Assembly: GCF_001305515.1 (NCBI RefSeq)
Contig: NZ_LJYW01000001.1
Coordinates: 1,348,320-1,412,319, forward strand
Direction of reading: 5' to 3'
Length of the DNA stretch: 64,000 nt
DNA from: Prosthecodimorpha hirschii
Lineage (GTDB): Bacteria > Pseudomonadota > Alphaproteobacteria > Rhizobiales > Ancalomicrobiaceae
Part shown: positions 36,301 to 44,532 of the stretch, in pieces
How the letters are laid out: each line of letters starts with the position of its first letter
How positions within the stretch are numbered: position 1 is the stretch's first letter
Translations under genes and position numbers: made by a program
The notes under the pieces: generated by a model
What the model was told of the DNA's origin: nothing
The model's database searches: none
What the model saw: the letters and a program-made list of their open reading frames with translations, nothing else

Positions 36301-37994
36301 CCTTCGCGGCGCAGACCGATGCCGCCGCCGAAACCCTCAACGCCGTCATCGCCGCCATCCGCAACGTGACCGAGGCGGTCAGCCGGACCGAATCCGGTTT
36401 CGGCACCGCCATGGACCGGGCCAGCGACCAGCTCAACCGCAGCGCCGGCCAGTTCGGTGCGACCGTGGAAGGCCACGTCCTGCGGCTGGCCGAGAAGCTC
36501 GAGGCGGTCGAAAGCACGCTGGCGAGCCTGCCCGCCGTGGTCGCCGAGACGACGACCGGGACCATCGCCACCATCGCCGGCACGGTCGGACGGACGGTCG
36601 AGGGCATCGATGCCCATACCCGCCGCGAGATGGAGCGCACCACCGAAGAGCTCGACAAGCGCGTCGCCGCGCTCGCCAAGACGATCGACACCTGCGGCAG
36701 CCACCTGCTGGCGACCTCGCGCGAGGCCGGCGGCCACATCACGACCGCCGTCGAAGGGCTCGGCGGCCAGGTCGACCGGCTCGGCTCGCGGCTGGAAATC
36801 GCCTCGGCCGATCTCGCCCGCCAGCCGGACCGCATGTCCGATGCCTTCGGCCAGATCTGGAAGTCGGCCGTCGCCACCCAGATGGATTCGCTCACCGGCA
36901 CGCTGCGCGATCAGATCCAGGCCATGGGCACCATGACCGACACGGTGCGCGAGATCGACCGCACCCTCGGCGTCGGCATCGCCCGCGCGGCGGTGCGCAT
37001 GGATGAGGCGGCCGATCGGCTCGACCAGCTGATGGTCAAGCGCAACGCGAGCATCGAAGAACAGCTCGACGCGCTCGACGCCGTGCTGGTGCGCATCCCG
37101 GCGGCCGTCTCGGAAGCGACCGGCGAGGCCTCCGACGTGATGCGGAACCGGTTCGCCGACCTGTCCGACATGCTCGGCAAGATCCCGGCCAGCGTCGAGG
37201 CGACCACGATCGGCTCGCTGGAATCCATCCGTCAGGGCCTGGTCGATACCGCCGAGGGCCTGCAGCGCACCAACGATGCCTTCAGCCGCCAGGCGACCGC
37301 CGATCTGGAGGCCAAGGTCCTGGGTCTGACTGAGCTGCTGCGCAAGGCCGGCGACGAGATCCAGGATGCCGTGCGGCGTTCGGGCGAGACGCTCGTGAAG
37401 AGCGGCGACAGCCTGACCGGCGGCATCGCGGCCGGCGTGAGGGTGATCGCCGAGACCGCCGACACCGCAAGCCGGCAGCTTTCGCACACCATCGGCCAGT
37501 TCGGCGGCGAGGTCGAGAAGCTGGCCGGCCGGCTCGACGGCGCCTCGGGCGCCATCTCCCACCAGAGCGGCGAGATGGCCAAGGCCGGCGATGCCATCGC
37601 GACCACCTCGGCCGCCCTGTCGCGCATGGCGACCGCGGTCGAGGCCGCGGCCGATCCGCTCACCGCATCGGTGCACTCGGCCCGCGACGCGCTGTCCTAT
37701 GTCGCCCGCGGTCTGGCCACCATCACGGCGGCGACCGATCAGGCCAAGGGGGCCACCGATGCGATCGCTCGTTCGACCGATTCGGCCCGCCAGTTCTTCG
37801 ACACGCAGAATGCCCGCATCGGCGAACTCGACCGCGTCATCGTCTCCACGCTGAACCAGCTGCGCGAGAGCATGAAGCGGCTGTCGACCGAGATCACCAC
37901 CGAGATCCGGATCATCGCCAACATCAACCGGGAAGAGGTTCAGGGCTTCCTCAGCGAGATGGACCAGAAGCTGCGTCACTACGACCGGCGCTGA
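33336..37994 (+). CDS. Large membrane-anchored protein with five 131-residue helical repeats
   Basis: A 1,552-residue protein; the ATG at 33336 follows GGAG. Hydrophobic segments lie at about 20-39 and 126-169 (a pair: AEIVAAIGIAISLAGLAVAG, then VVVPALGGLLGYGVL). Between them is a WSRYRAALE segment (Trp84). All after residue 180 is Ala/Leu/Glu/Arg-rich amphipathic helix, apolipoprotein- or chemoreceptor-like. Residues 343-997 are five repeats of exactly 131 residues, with blocks such as RLVPLEDVLARLPDSVG, TIDAGLGRSVATIETGL and ELDGRVRTLA. The final 550 residues are more divergent helices. It starts 218 bp after the PanB-like gene and is followed 25 bp later by an MBL hydrolase gene. The N-terminal layout is faintly like ZorA/MotA-type proteins, but no partner gene is present. 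Function unknown. Confidence 0.75.
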   Translation: MATGSEVWGMATEFVAGRGFALTGLAAIVLIAGAAAAIGRADGAQRIRRPLETLRRGIAQVPDGADRLDRAESLFAPTAWAAAWSRYRAALEVEPDGRIVNYADPYRVFAAGAPGLPVRRQGLAEIVAAIGIAISLAGLAVAGSAASLAVVVPALGGLLGYGVLTILTRRDTAGDEAAAAALAAAVQAFSTHVPPEAIARRQLRASDAFDSQLKRLRDEMAAAIGTQVETVLAARTERLPDLIGASIGQSVGARFEPIATALAETRSAVALAGVEMAERAGESFVTIWKSALGADMASMAEANRASVAALSAQTAALADAERRFVSALEGAAGRLDQSSQLVQSRLDGGSEALASRLAPIEAVLERLPETVGMSAERALANIASGLERAVGTIDMGLRNSAAAVTAELDNRVRTLATLLEAAASELVSSAKSAGSELTRAGEAVGAGLQAAQQNFVGGLDGAALRLDQAADQVGTRLDRGADAIVARLVPLEDVLARLPDSVGAAAERSLATIDAGLGRSVATIETGLRSFADAAAGELDGQVRTLAGLIETAASEMVGSARTAGADLRQAGSDLGSSLQGAQRDFVGTIETAALRIELAAEQIGSRLDGGSEAIAARLVPLEDVLARLPDSVGSAADRVFATIDAGLGRSVATIETGLRSFADAAAGELDGRVRTLASLLEAAASEMVGSARTAGADLRQAGSDLGSSLQGAQHGFVGTIDTAALRIERAAEQIGTRLDGGSEAIAARLAPLEDVLARLPDSVGGAADRVFATIDAGLGRSVAAIETGLRGFADAAAGELDGRVRTLAGLIETAASEMVGSAQTAGADLRQAGSALDQTLKTAQGHLVSWLDGASARLDMSTTRFSDRLDSGAASIAQRIEPLERLLGSLPATVESAATRSLATIDLGLARTVESMQDGLRGFAEASANELDGRVRTLSGLLETAAGEILASARSAGEELRRAGDTLTAGATSGVGVIADSAAATGRTFAAQTDAAAETLNAVIAAIRNVTEAVSRTESGFGTAMDRASDQLNRSAGQFGATVEGHVLRLAEKLEAVESTLASLPAVVAETTTGTIATIAGTVGRTVEGIDAHTRREMERTTEELDKRVAALAKTIDTCGSHLLATSREAGGHITTAVEGLGGQVDRLGSRLEIASADLARQPDRMSDAFGQIWKSAVATQMDSLTGTLRDQIQAMGTMTDTVREIDRTLGVGIARAAVRMDEAADRLDQLMVKRNASIEEQLDALDAVLVRIPAAVSEATGEASDVMRNRFADLSDMLGKIPASVEATTIGSLESIRQGLVDTAEGLQRTNDAFSRQATADLEAKVLGLTELLRKAGDEIQDAVRRSGETLVKSGDSLTGGIAAGVRVIAETADTASRQLSHTIGQFGGEVEKLAGRLDGASGAISHQSGEMAKAGDAIATTSAALSRMATAVEAAADPLTASVHSARDALSYVARGLATITAATDQAKGATDAIARSTDSARQFFDTQNARIGELDRVIVSTLNQLRESMKRLSTEITTEIRIIANINREEVQGFLSEMDQKLRHYDRR
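34362..36326 (+). repeat. Five in-frame direct repeats with exact 393-bp period
   Basis: Equivalent points (codon before RLD) fall at 34362, 34755, 35148, 35541 and 35934, always 393 bases apart. Units 2, 3 and 4 are close to identical over long stretches at the DNA level, while units 1 and 5 have diverged. This indicates recent amplification or gene conversion in the centre of the array. Confidence 0.9.
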
Positions 37995-38019
37995 ACCAGA
38001 CGGCGACGAGGGCACGAGC

Positions 38020-38928
38020 ATGGCCGGACCGCGCTTCGACAAGGACTTCGACCCGCGCTACGGCGAGGCCGTGCGCGTCTCGCCGCTCATCCGGCGGATC
38101 ACGGCGCGCAATCCCGGCCCGTTCACCTTCGCCGGCACCAACAGCTGGCTGGTCGGCGAACGGGCGCTGGCGGTGATCGACCCGGGTCCGGACGACCCCG
38201 ACCACATCACGTGCCTGCTCGCCGCGATCGGCCGCGCCGACGTGGCAGCGATCGTCATCACCCATACCCACCGCGACCATTCGCCGGCCGCCGCGGCGAT
38301 CGCCGCCGCCACCGGCGCGCCGATCCTGGCCGAGGGACCGCACCGGCCTTCGCGTCCCCTGGCGCTCGGCGAGACCAATCCGCTCGACGCCTCGGGCGAT
38401 CACGCCTTCCGGTTCGACCGGCGCGTCGCCGACGGCGACCGGATCGAAGGCGACGGATGGACGCTGGAGGCGATCGCCACGCCGGGCCATTGCGCCAACC
38501 ATCTCGCCTTCGCGCTGCCGGAGGAGGATGCCGTCTTCTCCGGCGACCACGTCATGGCCTGGTCGACCTCGATCGTCGCCCCGCCGGACGGCGCCATGTC
38601 GGACTACATGGCCTCGCTGGAGCGCATGATGGCGCGCACGGACGGCCTCTACTGGCCCGGCCACGGTGGCCCGGTGCGAGAACCGGGGACCTTCCTGGCC
38701 GACCTCAAGGCCCACCGCCTCGGTCGCGAAAAGGCCGTGCTCGACCGCGTCGCGGCCGGCGACGCGACCATTCCGGATATGGTCCGGGTGATCTATGCGG
38801 CGGTCGATCCGCACCTGCACGGGGCGGCCGGCCTTTCGGTGCTGGCGCATCTGGAAGATCTGGTCGCCCGCGGCCTGATCGCCTGCGATGGCCCGGTGGC
38901 CATCGACGGCCGCTACCGGCCGGCCTGA
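38020..38928 (+). CDS. MBL-fold metallo-hydrolase
   Basis: A 302-residue metallo-beta-lactamase-fold hydrolase. Metal ligands are visible in order: THTHRDH (HxHxDH), then GHCANH (ligand His), SGDHVMAW (bridging Asp) and GHGGPV (final His). The long second half with a helical winged-helix-like end (VLDRVAAGDATIPDMVRVIY, HLEDLVARGLI) is the LACTB2-type arrangement, a group that includes ribonucleases and thioester hydrolases. The start is 25 bp from the end of the giant repeat protein, so they are probably co-transcribed. Whether the pairing is functional is not known. Confidence 0.88.
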   Translation: MAGPRFDKDFDPRYGEAVRVSPLIRRITARNPGPFTFAGTNSWLVGERALAVIDPGPDDPDHITCLLAAIGRADVAAIVITHTHRDHSPAAAAIAAATGAPILAEGPHRPSRPLALGETNPLDASGDHAFRFDRRVADGDRIEGDGWTLEAIATPGHCANHLAFALPEEDAVFSGDHVMAWSTSIVAPPDGAMSDYMASLERMMARTDGLYWPGHGGPVREPGTFLADLKAHRLGREKAVLDRVAAGDATIPDMVRVIYAAVDPHLHGAAGLSVLAHLEDLVARGLIACDGPVAIDGRYRPA

Positions 38929-38968
38929 CGACGCGCGCCCGCGCCGGGAGCATGCCGCATCCTGCCGG

Positions 38969-39748
38969 CTACTGCCCGTAGGCCTCGACCACGGCCGCAT
39001 CGAGTTCGGTGAAGAAGTCGCGGATCCGGCGGGCATTGGCGCCGAGATCGTGATCGCCCCAGCGCGACGAGGAGCGCAGGTCGATGCGCGAGCCGGACGG
39101 GTCGGAATAGATGCGCACGATCACGTCGTCCGCGAAGCCGAACAGCAGCGTCCGCGCCACCGCCTCGATTCGGGCGCGGTCGGTTTCGTCCTTGGGCGCC
39201 GTATCCTCGGTGATCTGCCAGCCGAACCGCTCGACCACTTTGCGGGCGGCGAGATAGAGCTGGTCCGAGCCGATCGTGAAGCGGCGGGTGACGATGTCCG
39301 GATAGGCCTGACGCTGGCGCGCCAGCGTCTCGGCATCGGGCGGCCGCGCCGTGTTGAAGCGGCCGACGCGCACGAAGGCGGCATTGCGGTAGAGCGGCGG
39401 GTCGGCGATGTCGGTGCTGATGTCGGTGAAGCGCGGATAGGTGTAGACGCCCCAGAACCCGTAGCCGGCCGGCGCCAGGGCGATCAGCCCGTAGATCAGC
39501 CCGCGCACCGCGCTGCTGCCGCCGAGATGCCCGCGCTCCCAGACCACCGCGATCCCGACGACGGAAAACAGGATGCCGAGCAGACCGAAGCCGACCGAGA
39601 CCGCCACCAGCGTGAAGGCATGCTCGGTGGTCATGCCGTAGAAGCGATGGCCGAGGATGGTCAGGACGAGCACCGGCAGCGAAAGGGCGCCGAAGCGGCG
39701 GCCCCATTCGGCGGCCTCAGACCTGCGCTGGATCGGGCGATAGAGCAT
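38969..39748 (-). CDS. DUF1499 domain-containing membrane protein
   Basis: A 259-residue protein with an N-terminal membrane part of about three helices (FGALSLPVLVLTILGHRFYG, FTLVAVSVGFGLLGILFSVVG, LIYGLIALAPAGYGFWGVYTY). It is followed by a soluble DUF1499 domain, recognisable from TDIADPPLYRN and the closing RIDLRSSSRWGDHDLGANA then RRIRDFF. DUF1499 has no assigned activity. It precedes the M48 peptidase gene on the same strand orientation, with 83 bp between them, and convergent with the MBL hydrolase; the pair may share an operon with the peptidase and DUF898 genes upstream. Confidence 0.8.
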   Translation of the reverse strand: MLYRPIQRRSEAAEWGRRFGALSLPVLVLTILGHRFYGMTTEHAFTLVAVSVGFGLLGILFSVVGIAVVWERGHLGGSSAVRGLIYGLIALAPAGYGFWGVYTYPRFTDISTDIADPPLYRNAAFVRVGRFNTARPPDAETLARQRQAYPDIVTRRFTIGSDQLYLAARKVVERFGWQITEDTAPKDETDRARIEAVARTLLFGFADDVIVRIYSDPSGSRIDLRSSSRWGDHDLGANARRIRDFFTELDAAVVEAYGQ

Positions 39749-39831
39749 GGCGGTCCCGTCGGCTTCCTGCCGTCAGGCCGAATAGCATGCCGGTCGCGCG
39801 CGGGCGAGCCTTCTGGTGCCGCAACGCGCCA

Positions 39832-40920
39832 TCAACGACAGATCGCCTTCAGGGACGCCCAGCCGGCGGGGTCCAGGATCGGCTCCGCCGCGCCGGTCCG
39901 GCCGCCGGCCGCCCGCAGGATGCGCGTGCGCTCCGCCGTGACCGGATGGGTGGAGAGCCAGGACAGGACGCCGTCGAGCTCCGGCCCCTCCTTGCTGATC
40001 GCCTCCAGGGCGGTGCTGAGCGCAGCCGGATCGCGGCCGATTCGGGTCATCAGGTCGATCGCGAAGGCGTCGGCCATGGCCTCCGTCTCGCGCGAATAGC
40101 CGGCATCGATCAGCGTGCGGCCGACCAGCACGGCAACGCTCGATCCGGTGAAGTCGCCGATGATCAGACCGAGGACGATCGACAGGCCGGCGCTTTTCAA
40201 CAGGCCGCGCATGCCGTCTCGATGGACGACATGGCCGAGTTCGTGGGCGAAGACGCCGGCCAGTTCCTCGGGGCTCGCCACCTTCTCGATCAGGCCGCGG
40301 GTCAGGATGACCGACCCGCCCGGCAGCGCGAAGGCGTTGGGCAGGCGCACGTCGACCACGTCGACGGTGACCGGCAGCGGCGCGCCGGCGGCAGCGATCA
40401 GCGGCTCGGTCAGATGCCTCAGCGCGAGGCTGCCGTCTTGCGACCGGCACAGCTTCGGCGTCTTGCCGCCGGACAGCGTGCTCAGGATCTGCGGCTTGGC
40501 GGCCTCTCCGATCTTCTGTTCGGCCGAGACCGGGATCAAAGGGGCGATCCGATCGGCAAGCGCCGGAATGCCGATGAAGAGCAGCGCCGCGATCGAGGCG
40601 ACCGCCGCCAGCATCCAGCCGGCGACCTTGAAGAGGCCGCGCCAATCGCTGCCGACCGCCGGGGTCGCCCGCAACGCGACGGACAGTGCGCGCGCCGCCA
40701 CCGGATCGTCGACCTCGAGCCGCGCATCCTCGCCCTCGCGGGCGATCCGCACGCGGCCGGCCCCGGCGTCGGCCCGCCGCAGGCTGGCCATCGGCCATGA
40801 CGCCAGTTCAACGCCGGCCAAGTCGGTGATGCTCAGGCGGGTCAGGTCGAGCGCGAAGGCGACCGGCACAGGCCGGCTGCTGCGGCCGTCGTAGAATGTG
40901 CCGCGGCCTTCGATGCGCAT
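39832..40920 (-). CDS. M48-family zinc metallopeptidase
   Basis: A 362-residue membrane-associated peptidase. An N-terminal soluble part of about 95 residues is followed by a membrane helix (about 97-119). The catalytic domain has HELGH (His226, Glu227, His230) and the third zinc ligand in SRETEAMADAFAID. PNAFALPGG and THPVTAERT are also typical of BepA/HtpX-like M48 enzymes, which degrade misfolded envelope proteins. Its ATG overlaps the stop of the upstream DUF898 gene by one base (TGATG), which implies translational coupling. The YjgN/M48 pairing is widespread, though its role is not established. Confidence 0.88.
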   Translation of the reverse strand: MRIEGRGTFYDGRSSRPVPVAFALDLTRLSITDLAGVELASWPMASLRRADAGAGRVRIAREGEDARLEVDDPVAARALSVALRATPAVGSDWRGLFKVAGWMLAAVASIAALLFIGIPALADRIAPLIPVSAEQKIGEAAKPQILSTLSGGKTPKLCRSQDGSLALRHLTEPLIAAAGAPLPVTVDVVDVRLPNAFALPGGSVILTRGLIEKVASPEELAGVFAHELGHVVHRDGMRGLLKSAGLSIVLGLIIGDFTGSSVAVLVGRTLIDAGYSRETEAMADAFAIDLMTRIGRDPAALSTALEAISKEGPELDGVLSWLSTHPVTAERTRILRAAGGRTGAAEPILDPAGWASLKAICR

Positions 40921-42200
40921 CAGAGGGCTCCCACGTCGTAGCCGCCGGCATAGTCGTCGCCGGTCGCCGAGGACGGGTCGCGCCGCGCCGACACGGTATC
41001 GAGATGCTCGATGCCCTCGACGGTGACCGAGCCGACCAGCTTGCCCCAGACCGGCGCCGTCAGCATCACGAGCCGCAAGGCGCCGAACAGCCAGTAGGTC
41101 AGAGCATAGCCGATGATCGTGATGACGAGGTACCGGGTTTCCTGGGTGTCGACCCGGCCGTCCCGGTGGCTCAGCATGAGGTAGAGGAGCAATCCCACGA
41201 TCACGCTGGTCAAACCAAAGGTCAGCGCCAAGGCGAGATAGGATTTGTAGACCGCCCATGCGGTGAGGTCGCTGCGGAAACCGGTCTCGCCGAGCTGGAC
41301 GCGGCCGATGAAGCGGCGCAGCTCGCCGGTCCGGTAGAAGGGCCAGAGCAGGAAGGCGCCGACGCAAGCCCAGAGGAAGCTCCAGGTCACCCTCTTGAGG
41401 TCGGGGACGAGGCTGGGATCCGGCTGATCGCCGACCAGCAGGGTGCTCACCTGCTCCGCCAGGAAATCATAAGGGTGGGTGAGAAAGACATTCGCACTCG
41501 CGGCCGCGAGCGGGCCGAGCACCGGCAGCAGGTAGACCAGGAAGCGCGGCATCAGCGCCCAGCCCGAGGCCGTCGAGGCGAAGCGGCGGTCGCCGTACCA
41601 GGTGTTGTTGATGCGCATGCGCTCCTGGCTCGCCCGCCAGAACGGTACCGCCAGGCCGAGGGTGGCGACCGACAGGATCAGCCAGCCGAAATTGCGCAGC
41701 GCATAGACCACCGCCGAGCCGGTCTGGCCGAAGCGGACGCCGCGCCACAGCGTGCGCGACAGCCGGTAGCGCCGCGCCCGGTAGGTGGCGAAGCCCGAGA
41801 AGAAAAAGACCGAGACCAGAAAGCCGATGCCGGCCCATTGGCCGAGGTCGTCGTCGGGGTAGAATTCCGACAGGTAGAAAAGCACATAGATCGGCGTCAG
41901 CAGGGTCAGCATGATCAGGAAGCCGACGAAGATCTCCTTGACGGTGCCGACATATTCGAACGGCGCCCCGCCGACGCTCGACCGGTGCCAGAGCTGCCGG
42001 CGGAGGTCGGTCGCGTACCAGAAGCGGTAGAGGCCGAGCGTCAGCACCGTGTAGAACCCGCCCGTGAAGGCGATTTCGGAAAGGCCCGGCGTCTCGCCGT
42101 CGAAGGCCGCCCGGACGCCCTGCCCGCCGGGCGGCGCCGCGTCGGACATTTCCGCCGCCGGCATGGTCCAGGCCGGGGGTGGGGTCGAAAGATCGGTCAT
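40920..42200 (-). CDS. DUF898 (YjgN-like) integral membrane protein
   Basis: A 426-residue polytopic membrane protein with the DUF898 pattern: FTGGFYTVLTLGLYRFWYATDLRRQLW near the start, RARRYRLSRTLWRGVRFG, WYGDRRF, and a second set of helices ending VTVEGIEHLDTV (longer stretches described only by landmarks). About eight to ten transmembrane helices are visible. The N-terminal 40 residues are Pro-rich and cytosolic. The open frame extends upstream to 42437, but family similarity begins only after the ATG at 42200. It overlaps the M48 peptidase gene by one base. DUF898 proteins are functionally undefined; the coupled peptidase suggests a joint envelope function. Confidence 0.82.
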   Translation of the reverse strand: MTDLSTPPPAWTMPAAEMSDAAPPGGQGVRAAFDGETPGLSEIAFTGGFYTVLTLGLYRFWYATDLRRQLWHRSSVGGAPFEYVGTVKEIFVGFLIMLTLLTPIYVLFYLSEFYPDDDLGQWAGIGFLVSVFFFSGFATYRARRYRLSRTLWRGVRFGQTGSAVVYALRNFGWLILSVATLGLAVPFWRASQERMRINNTWYGDRRFASTASGWALMPRFLVYLLPVLGPLAAASANVFLTHPYDFLAEQVSTLLVGDQPDPSLVPDLKRVTWSFLWACVGAFLLWPFYRTGELRRFIGRVQLGETGFRSDLTAWAVYKSYLALALTFGLTSVIVGLLLYLMLSHRDGRVDTQETRYLVITIIGYALTYWLFGALRLVMLTAPVWGKLVGSVTVEGIEHLDTVSARRDPSSATGDDYAGGYDVGAL

Positions 42201-42491
42201 CGGAACGCACCTGCAGCGAGCGGCCATGGCCGCACCCGCACCATACGACCATGGCGAGTATGATCGCAGCGTGAACGTCCCGTAAAGGAACCGAGACCGG
42301 GGACGAGCCCTGCACCGGCTGCAACCCGGCGCCGGCCGGCTAACCCGCCACGCCAGCGGGCCAGCAACGGCGAGGGGCGGGCGCCCGCGAGGGGCCGGCG
42401 GCACGCCAGCCTGCATGCCGTCGCTTGATCCCGTCACTTGATCCCGTCGCTCGATCCCGTCGGACGGGCACCGGGTTCGGGCGGGAAACCC

Positions 42492-44120
42492 TCAGGCGGT
42501 CGGCAGGCGGTAGTCGCGGAAGCGGTCGCGCAGGGCGGTCTTCTGGATCTTGCCGGTCGCCGTATGGGGGATCTCCGGCACGACCACGACATCGTCCGGC
42601 ATCCACCATTTGGCGATCTTGCCGGCCATGAAGTCGAGGATCGCCTCGCGGGTCGGCTCGCGATCCTTCTTCGGCACGATGATCAGGAGCGGCCGCTCGT
42701 CCCATTTCGGATGGGCGACGCCGATCACCGCCGCCTCGGCCACGTCCGGATGGCCGACCGCCAGGTTTTCGAGGTCGATCGAGGAGATCCACTCGCCGCC
42801 GGACTTGATCACGTCCTTGGCCCGGTCGGTGATCTGCATGTAGCCGTGCGGATCGATGGTGGCCACGTCGCCGGTATCGAACCACTGCTCGGAATCGAAA
42901 TGCTCCATGCCGACGCCGTGGAAATAGGACGCCGCGACCGCCGGCCCGCGCACCTTGAGCCGTCCGAAGGCCTTGCCGTCGTGGGGCAGCGGCCGGTTCT
43001 CGTCGTCGGTGATCTTCATCTCGACGCCGAAGGGCGGCACGCCCTGCTTGATCTGCAGGTCGAGCCAGGCCTCGTCGTCGGCCGGTTTCGTCTCGGGCTT
43101 CGGCGTGCAAATCGAGCCGAGCGGACTCATCTCGGTCATGCCCCAGGCATGGCGGACCTCGACATTGTAGTTCTTCAGGAATTTCTCGGTGATGGCGCGC
43201 GGACAGGCCGAGCCGCCGATGACCACCCGGCGCAGGCTGCCGAGCTTGGAGCCGGTCGCCTCCAGATGCTGCAGCAGCATCAGCCAGACGGTCGGCACCG
43301 CGGCCGAGAAGGTCACGCCGAAGCGCTCCGTCAATTCGTGGATCGAGGCGCCGTCGAGCTTCGGGCCGGGCATGACGAGGCCGGCGCCGGTCAGCGGCGC
43401 CGTGAAGGCGAGCGACCAGCAATTGGCGTGGAACATCGGCACGACCGGCATGACCACGTCGGCCGCGCCGAGGCCCATCATGTCGGGCGTCGCGGCCATC
43501 CAGGCATGCAGCACGTTGGAGCGGTGCGAATAGACCACGCCCTTCGGATTGCCGGTGGTGCCGGAGGTGTAGCACATGCCCGCGGCGGTGTTCTCGTCGA
43601 ACTCCAGCCAGTGGAAATTGCCGTCGACCTCGGCGATCCAGTCCTCATAGGCGACCGCATTCGGGATCGTGGTCGCCGGCATGTGCGCCGCATCGGTCAG
43701 CACGACGACCTTCTCGATCGTCGGCATGCGCGCGATCAGGCTCTCGACCAGGGGCACGAAGGTCAGGTCGACGAACAGGACCCGGTCGGCGGCATCGTTG
43801 ACGATCCAGACGATCTGGTCGGGGAAGAGCCGCGGATTGACCGTGTGATAGACCGCCCCGATGCCGAGCAGGCCGTACCAGACCTCCAGATGCCGCCAGG
43901 TGTTCCAGGCGAGCGTGGCGCAACGGTCGCCGAGGCCGATCCCGTCGGCGACCAGGCGCTGCGCCACCTTCAGGGCGCGGCCGCGCAGTTCGGCATAGTT
44001 GGTCTCGTGGATCGGACCCTCGCAGGACCGGCTGACGATCTTGCGATGGGGGTGCTGAGCCGCCGCATGGTCGATGACCTTGCTGCACAGGAGCGGCCAG
44101 TGCTGCATCGTTCCCAACAT
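42492..44120 (-). CDS. Acyl-CoA synthetase (AMP-forming fatty-acid or 3-methylmercaptopropionate CoA ligase type)
   Basis: A 542-residue ANL-superfamily ligase that activates a carboxylic acid to its CoA thioester via an acyl-adenylate. Motifs: P-loop [16 protein letters not shown], adenylate pocket GGSACPRAI and WGMTEMSP, hinge Asp in [14 protein letters not shown], and catalytic Lys in [11 protein letters not shown] near the end. It closely resembles medium-chain and DmdB-type ligases ([17 protein letters not shown] start, [17 protein letters not shown]). Whether the physiological substrate is a fatty acid or 3-methylmercaptopropionate cannot be read. It is monocistronic. Confidence 0.88.
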   Translation of the reverse strand: MLGTMQHWPLLCSKVIDHAAAQHPHRKIVSRSCEGPIHETNYAELRGRALKVAQRLVADGIGLGDRCATLAWNTWRHLEVWYGLLGIGAVYHTVNPRLFPDQIVWIVNDAADRVLFVDLTFVPLVESLIARMPTIEKVVVLTDAAHMPATTIPNAVAYEDWIAEVDGNFHWLEFDENTAAGMCYTSGTTGNPKGVVYSHRSNVLHAWMAATPDMMGLGAADVVMPVVPMFHANCWSLAFTAPLTGAGLVMPGPKLDGASIHELTERFGVTFSAAVPTVWLMLLQHLEATGSKLGSLRRVVIGGSACPRAITEKFLKNYNVEVRHAWGMTEMSPLGSICTPKPETKPADDEAWLDLQIKQGVPPFGVEMKITDDENRPLPHDGKAFGRLKVRGPAVAASYFHGVGMEHFDSEQWFDTGDVATIDPHGYMQITDRAKDVIKSGGEWISSIDLENLAVGHPDVAEAAVIGVAHPKWDERPLLIIVPKKDREPTREAILDFMAGKIAKWWMPDDVVVVPEIPHTATGKIQKTALRDRFRDYRLPTA

Positions 44121-44259
44121 GGTGTTCCTCCGGGCGGGACTGCTGCCCGCGTTGCCGGGGAGAATCGCGAACCGCCGGGGCCGTGTCCAGAGGGTATCGG
44201 GTGGCTGGCGATACGTCGGAATCCGACCCCGGACTTTCTGACCTTGACGTCATTTTGAA

Positions 44260-44316
44260 TTAACCAGCCGACAACGAACCTGTCGGTCTGCCGTCAGGTT
44301 TCCGGTCTCGTTAACC
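44260..44316 (+). promoter_or_regulatory. Two TTAACC elements upstream of the Flp pilin gene (CtrA half-site-like)
   Basis: TTAACC occurs at 44260-44265 (TTAACCAG) and 44311-44316, 105 and 54 bases before the pilin start. TTAACCAT-type half sites are bound by CtrA in alphaproteobacteria, and the Caulobacter pilin gene pilA is CtrA-controlled. These are short motifs, so chance occurrence is possible, although TTAACC is rare in DNA this GC-rich. Confidence 0.35.
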
Positions 44317-44364
44317 TTTGAAGCCCTAGGGTTCGGTCACCCAAACCCGCGAGGAGGTGTATCG

Positions 44365-44532
44365 ATGTCCCGGCTGAAAGCATTTTTGCGTGACGAATCA
44401 GGTGCAACCGCCATCGAATACGGGTTGATCGCCTCGCTGATCGCGATCGCGATTATCGCGGGCGCCACGGCCCTCGGCACGACGCTTAACACTTCGTTCA
44501 ACTTCATCAAAAGCAAAATCAAGACGGCCTGA
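44365..44532 (+). CDS. Flp/Fap-type IVb pilin
   Basis: A 55-residue gene, shorter than usual ORF cut-offs, with a strong GAGGAGG site. The sequence has the full type IVb prepilin pattern: a basic leader (MSRLKAFLRDESG), the cleavage point after Gly13, then ATAIEYGLIASLIAIAIIAG with the conserved Glu18-Tyr19 pair that gives Flp pilins their name motif, and a short polar tail ending KSKIKTA. It would be processed by a CpaA-type peptidase and assembled by a Tad machinery, none of which is in the window except a TadG-like protein 364 bp downstream. Confidence 0.93.
   Translation: MSRLKAFLRDESGATAIEYGLIASLIAIAIIAGATALGTTLNTSFNFIKSKIKTA

Noticed and set aside
34362-36326. Regularly spaced direct repeats resembling a CRISPR or satellite array
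   Set aside because: The period (393 bp) is far too long for CRISPR, there are no unique spacers, and the frame is open and in phase throughout; the repeats are protein repeats.
33336-37994. ZorAB anti-phage defence system
   Set aside because: Only a loose resemblance of the N-terminal layout to ZorA. There is no ZorB (MotB/OmpA-like) gene and no ZorC/D/E-type helicase or nuclease beside it.
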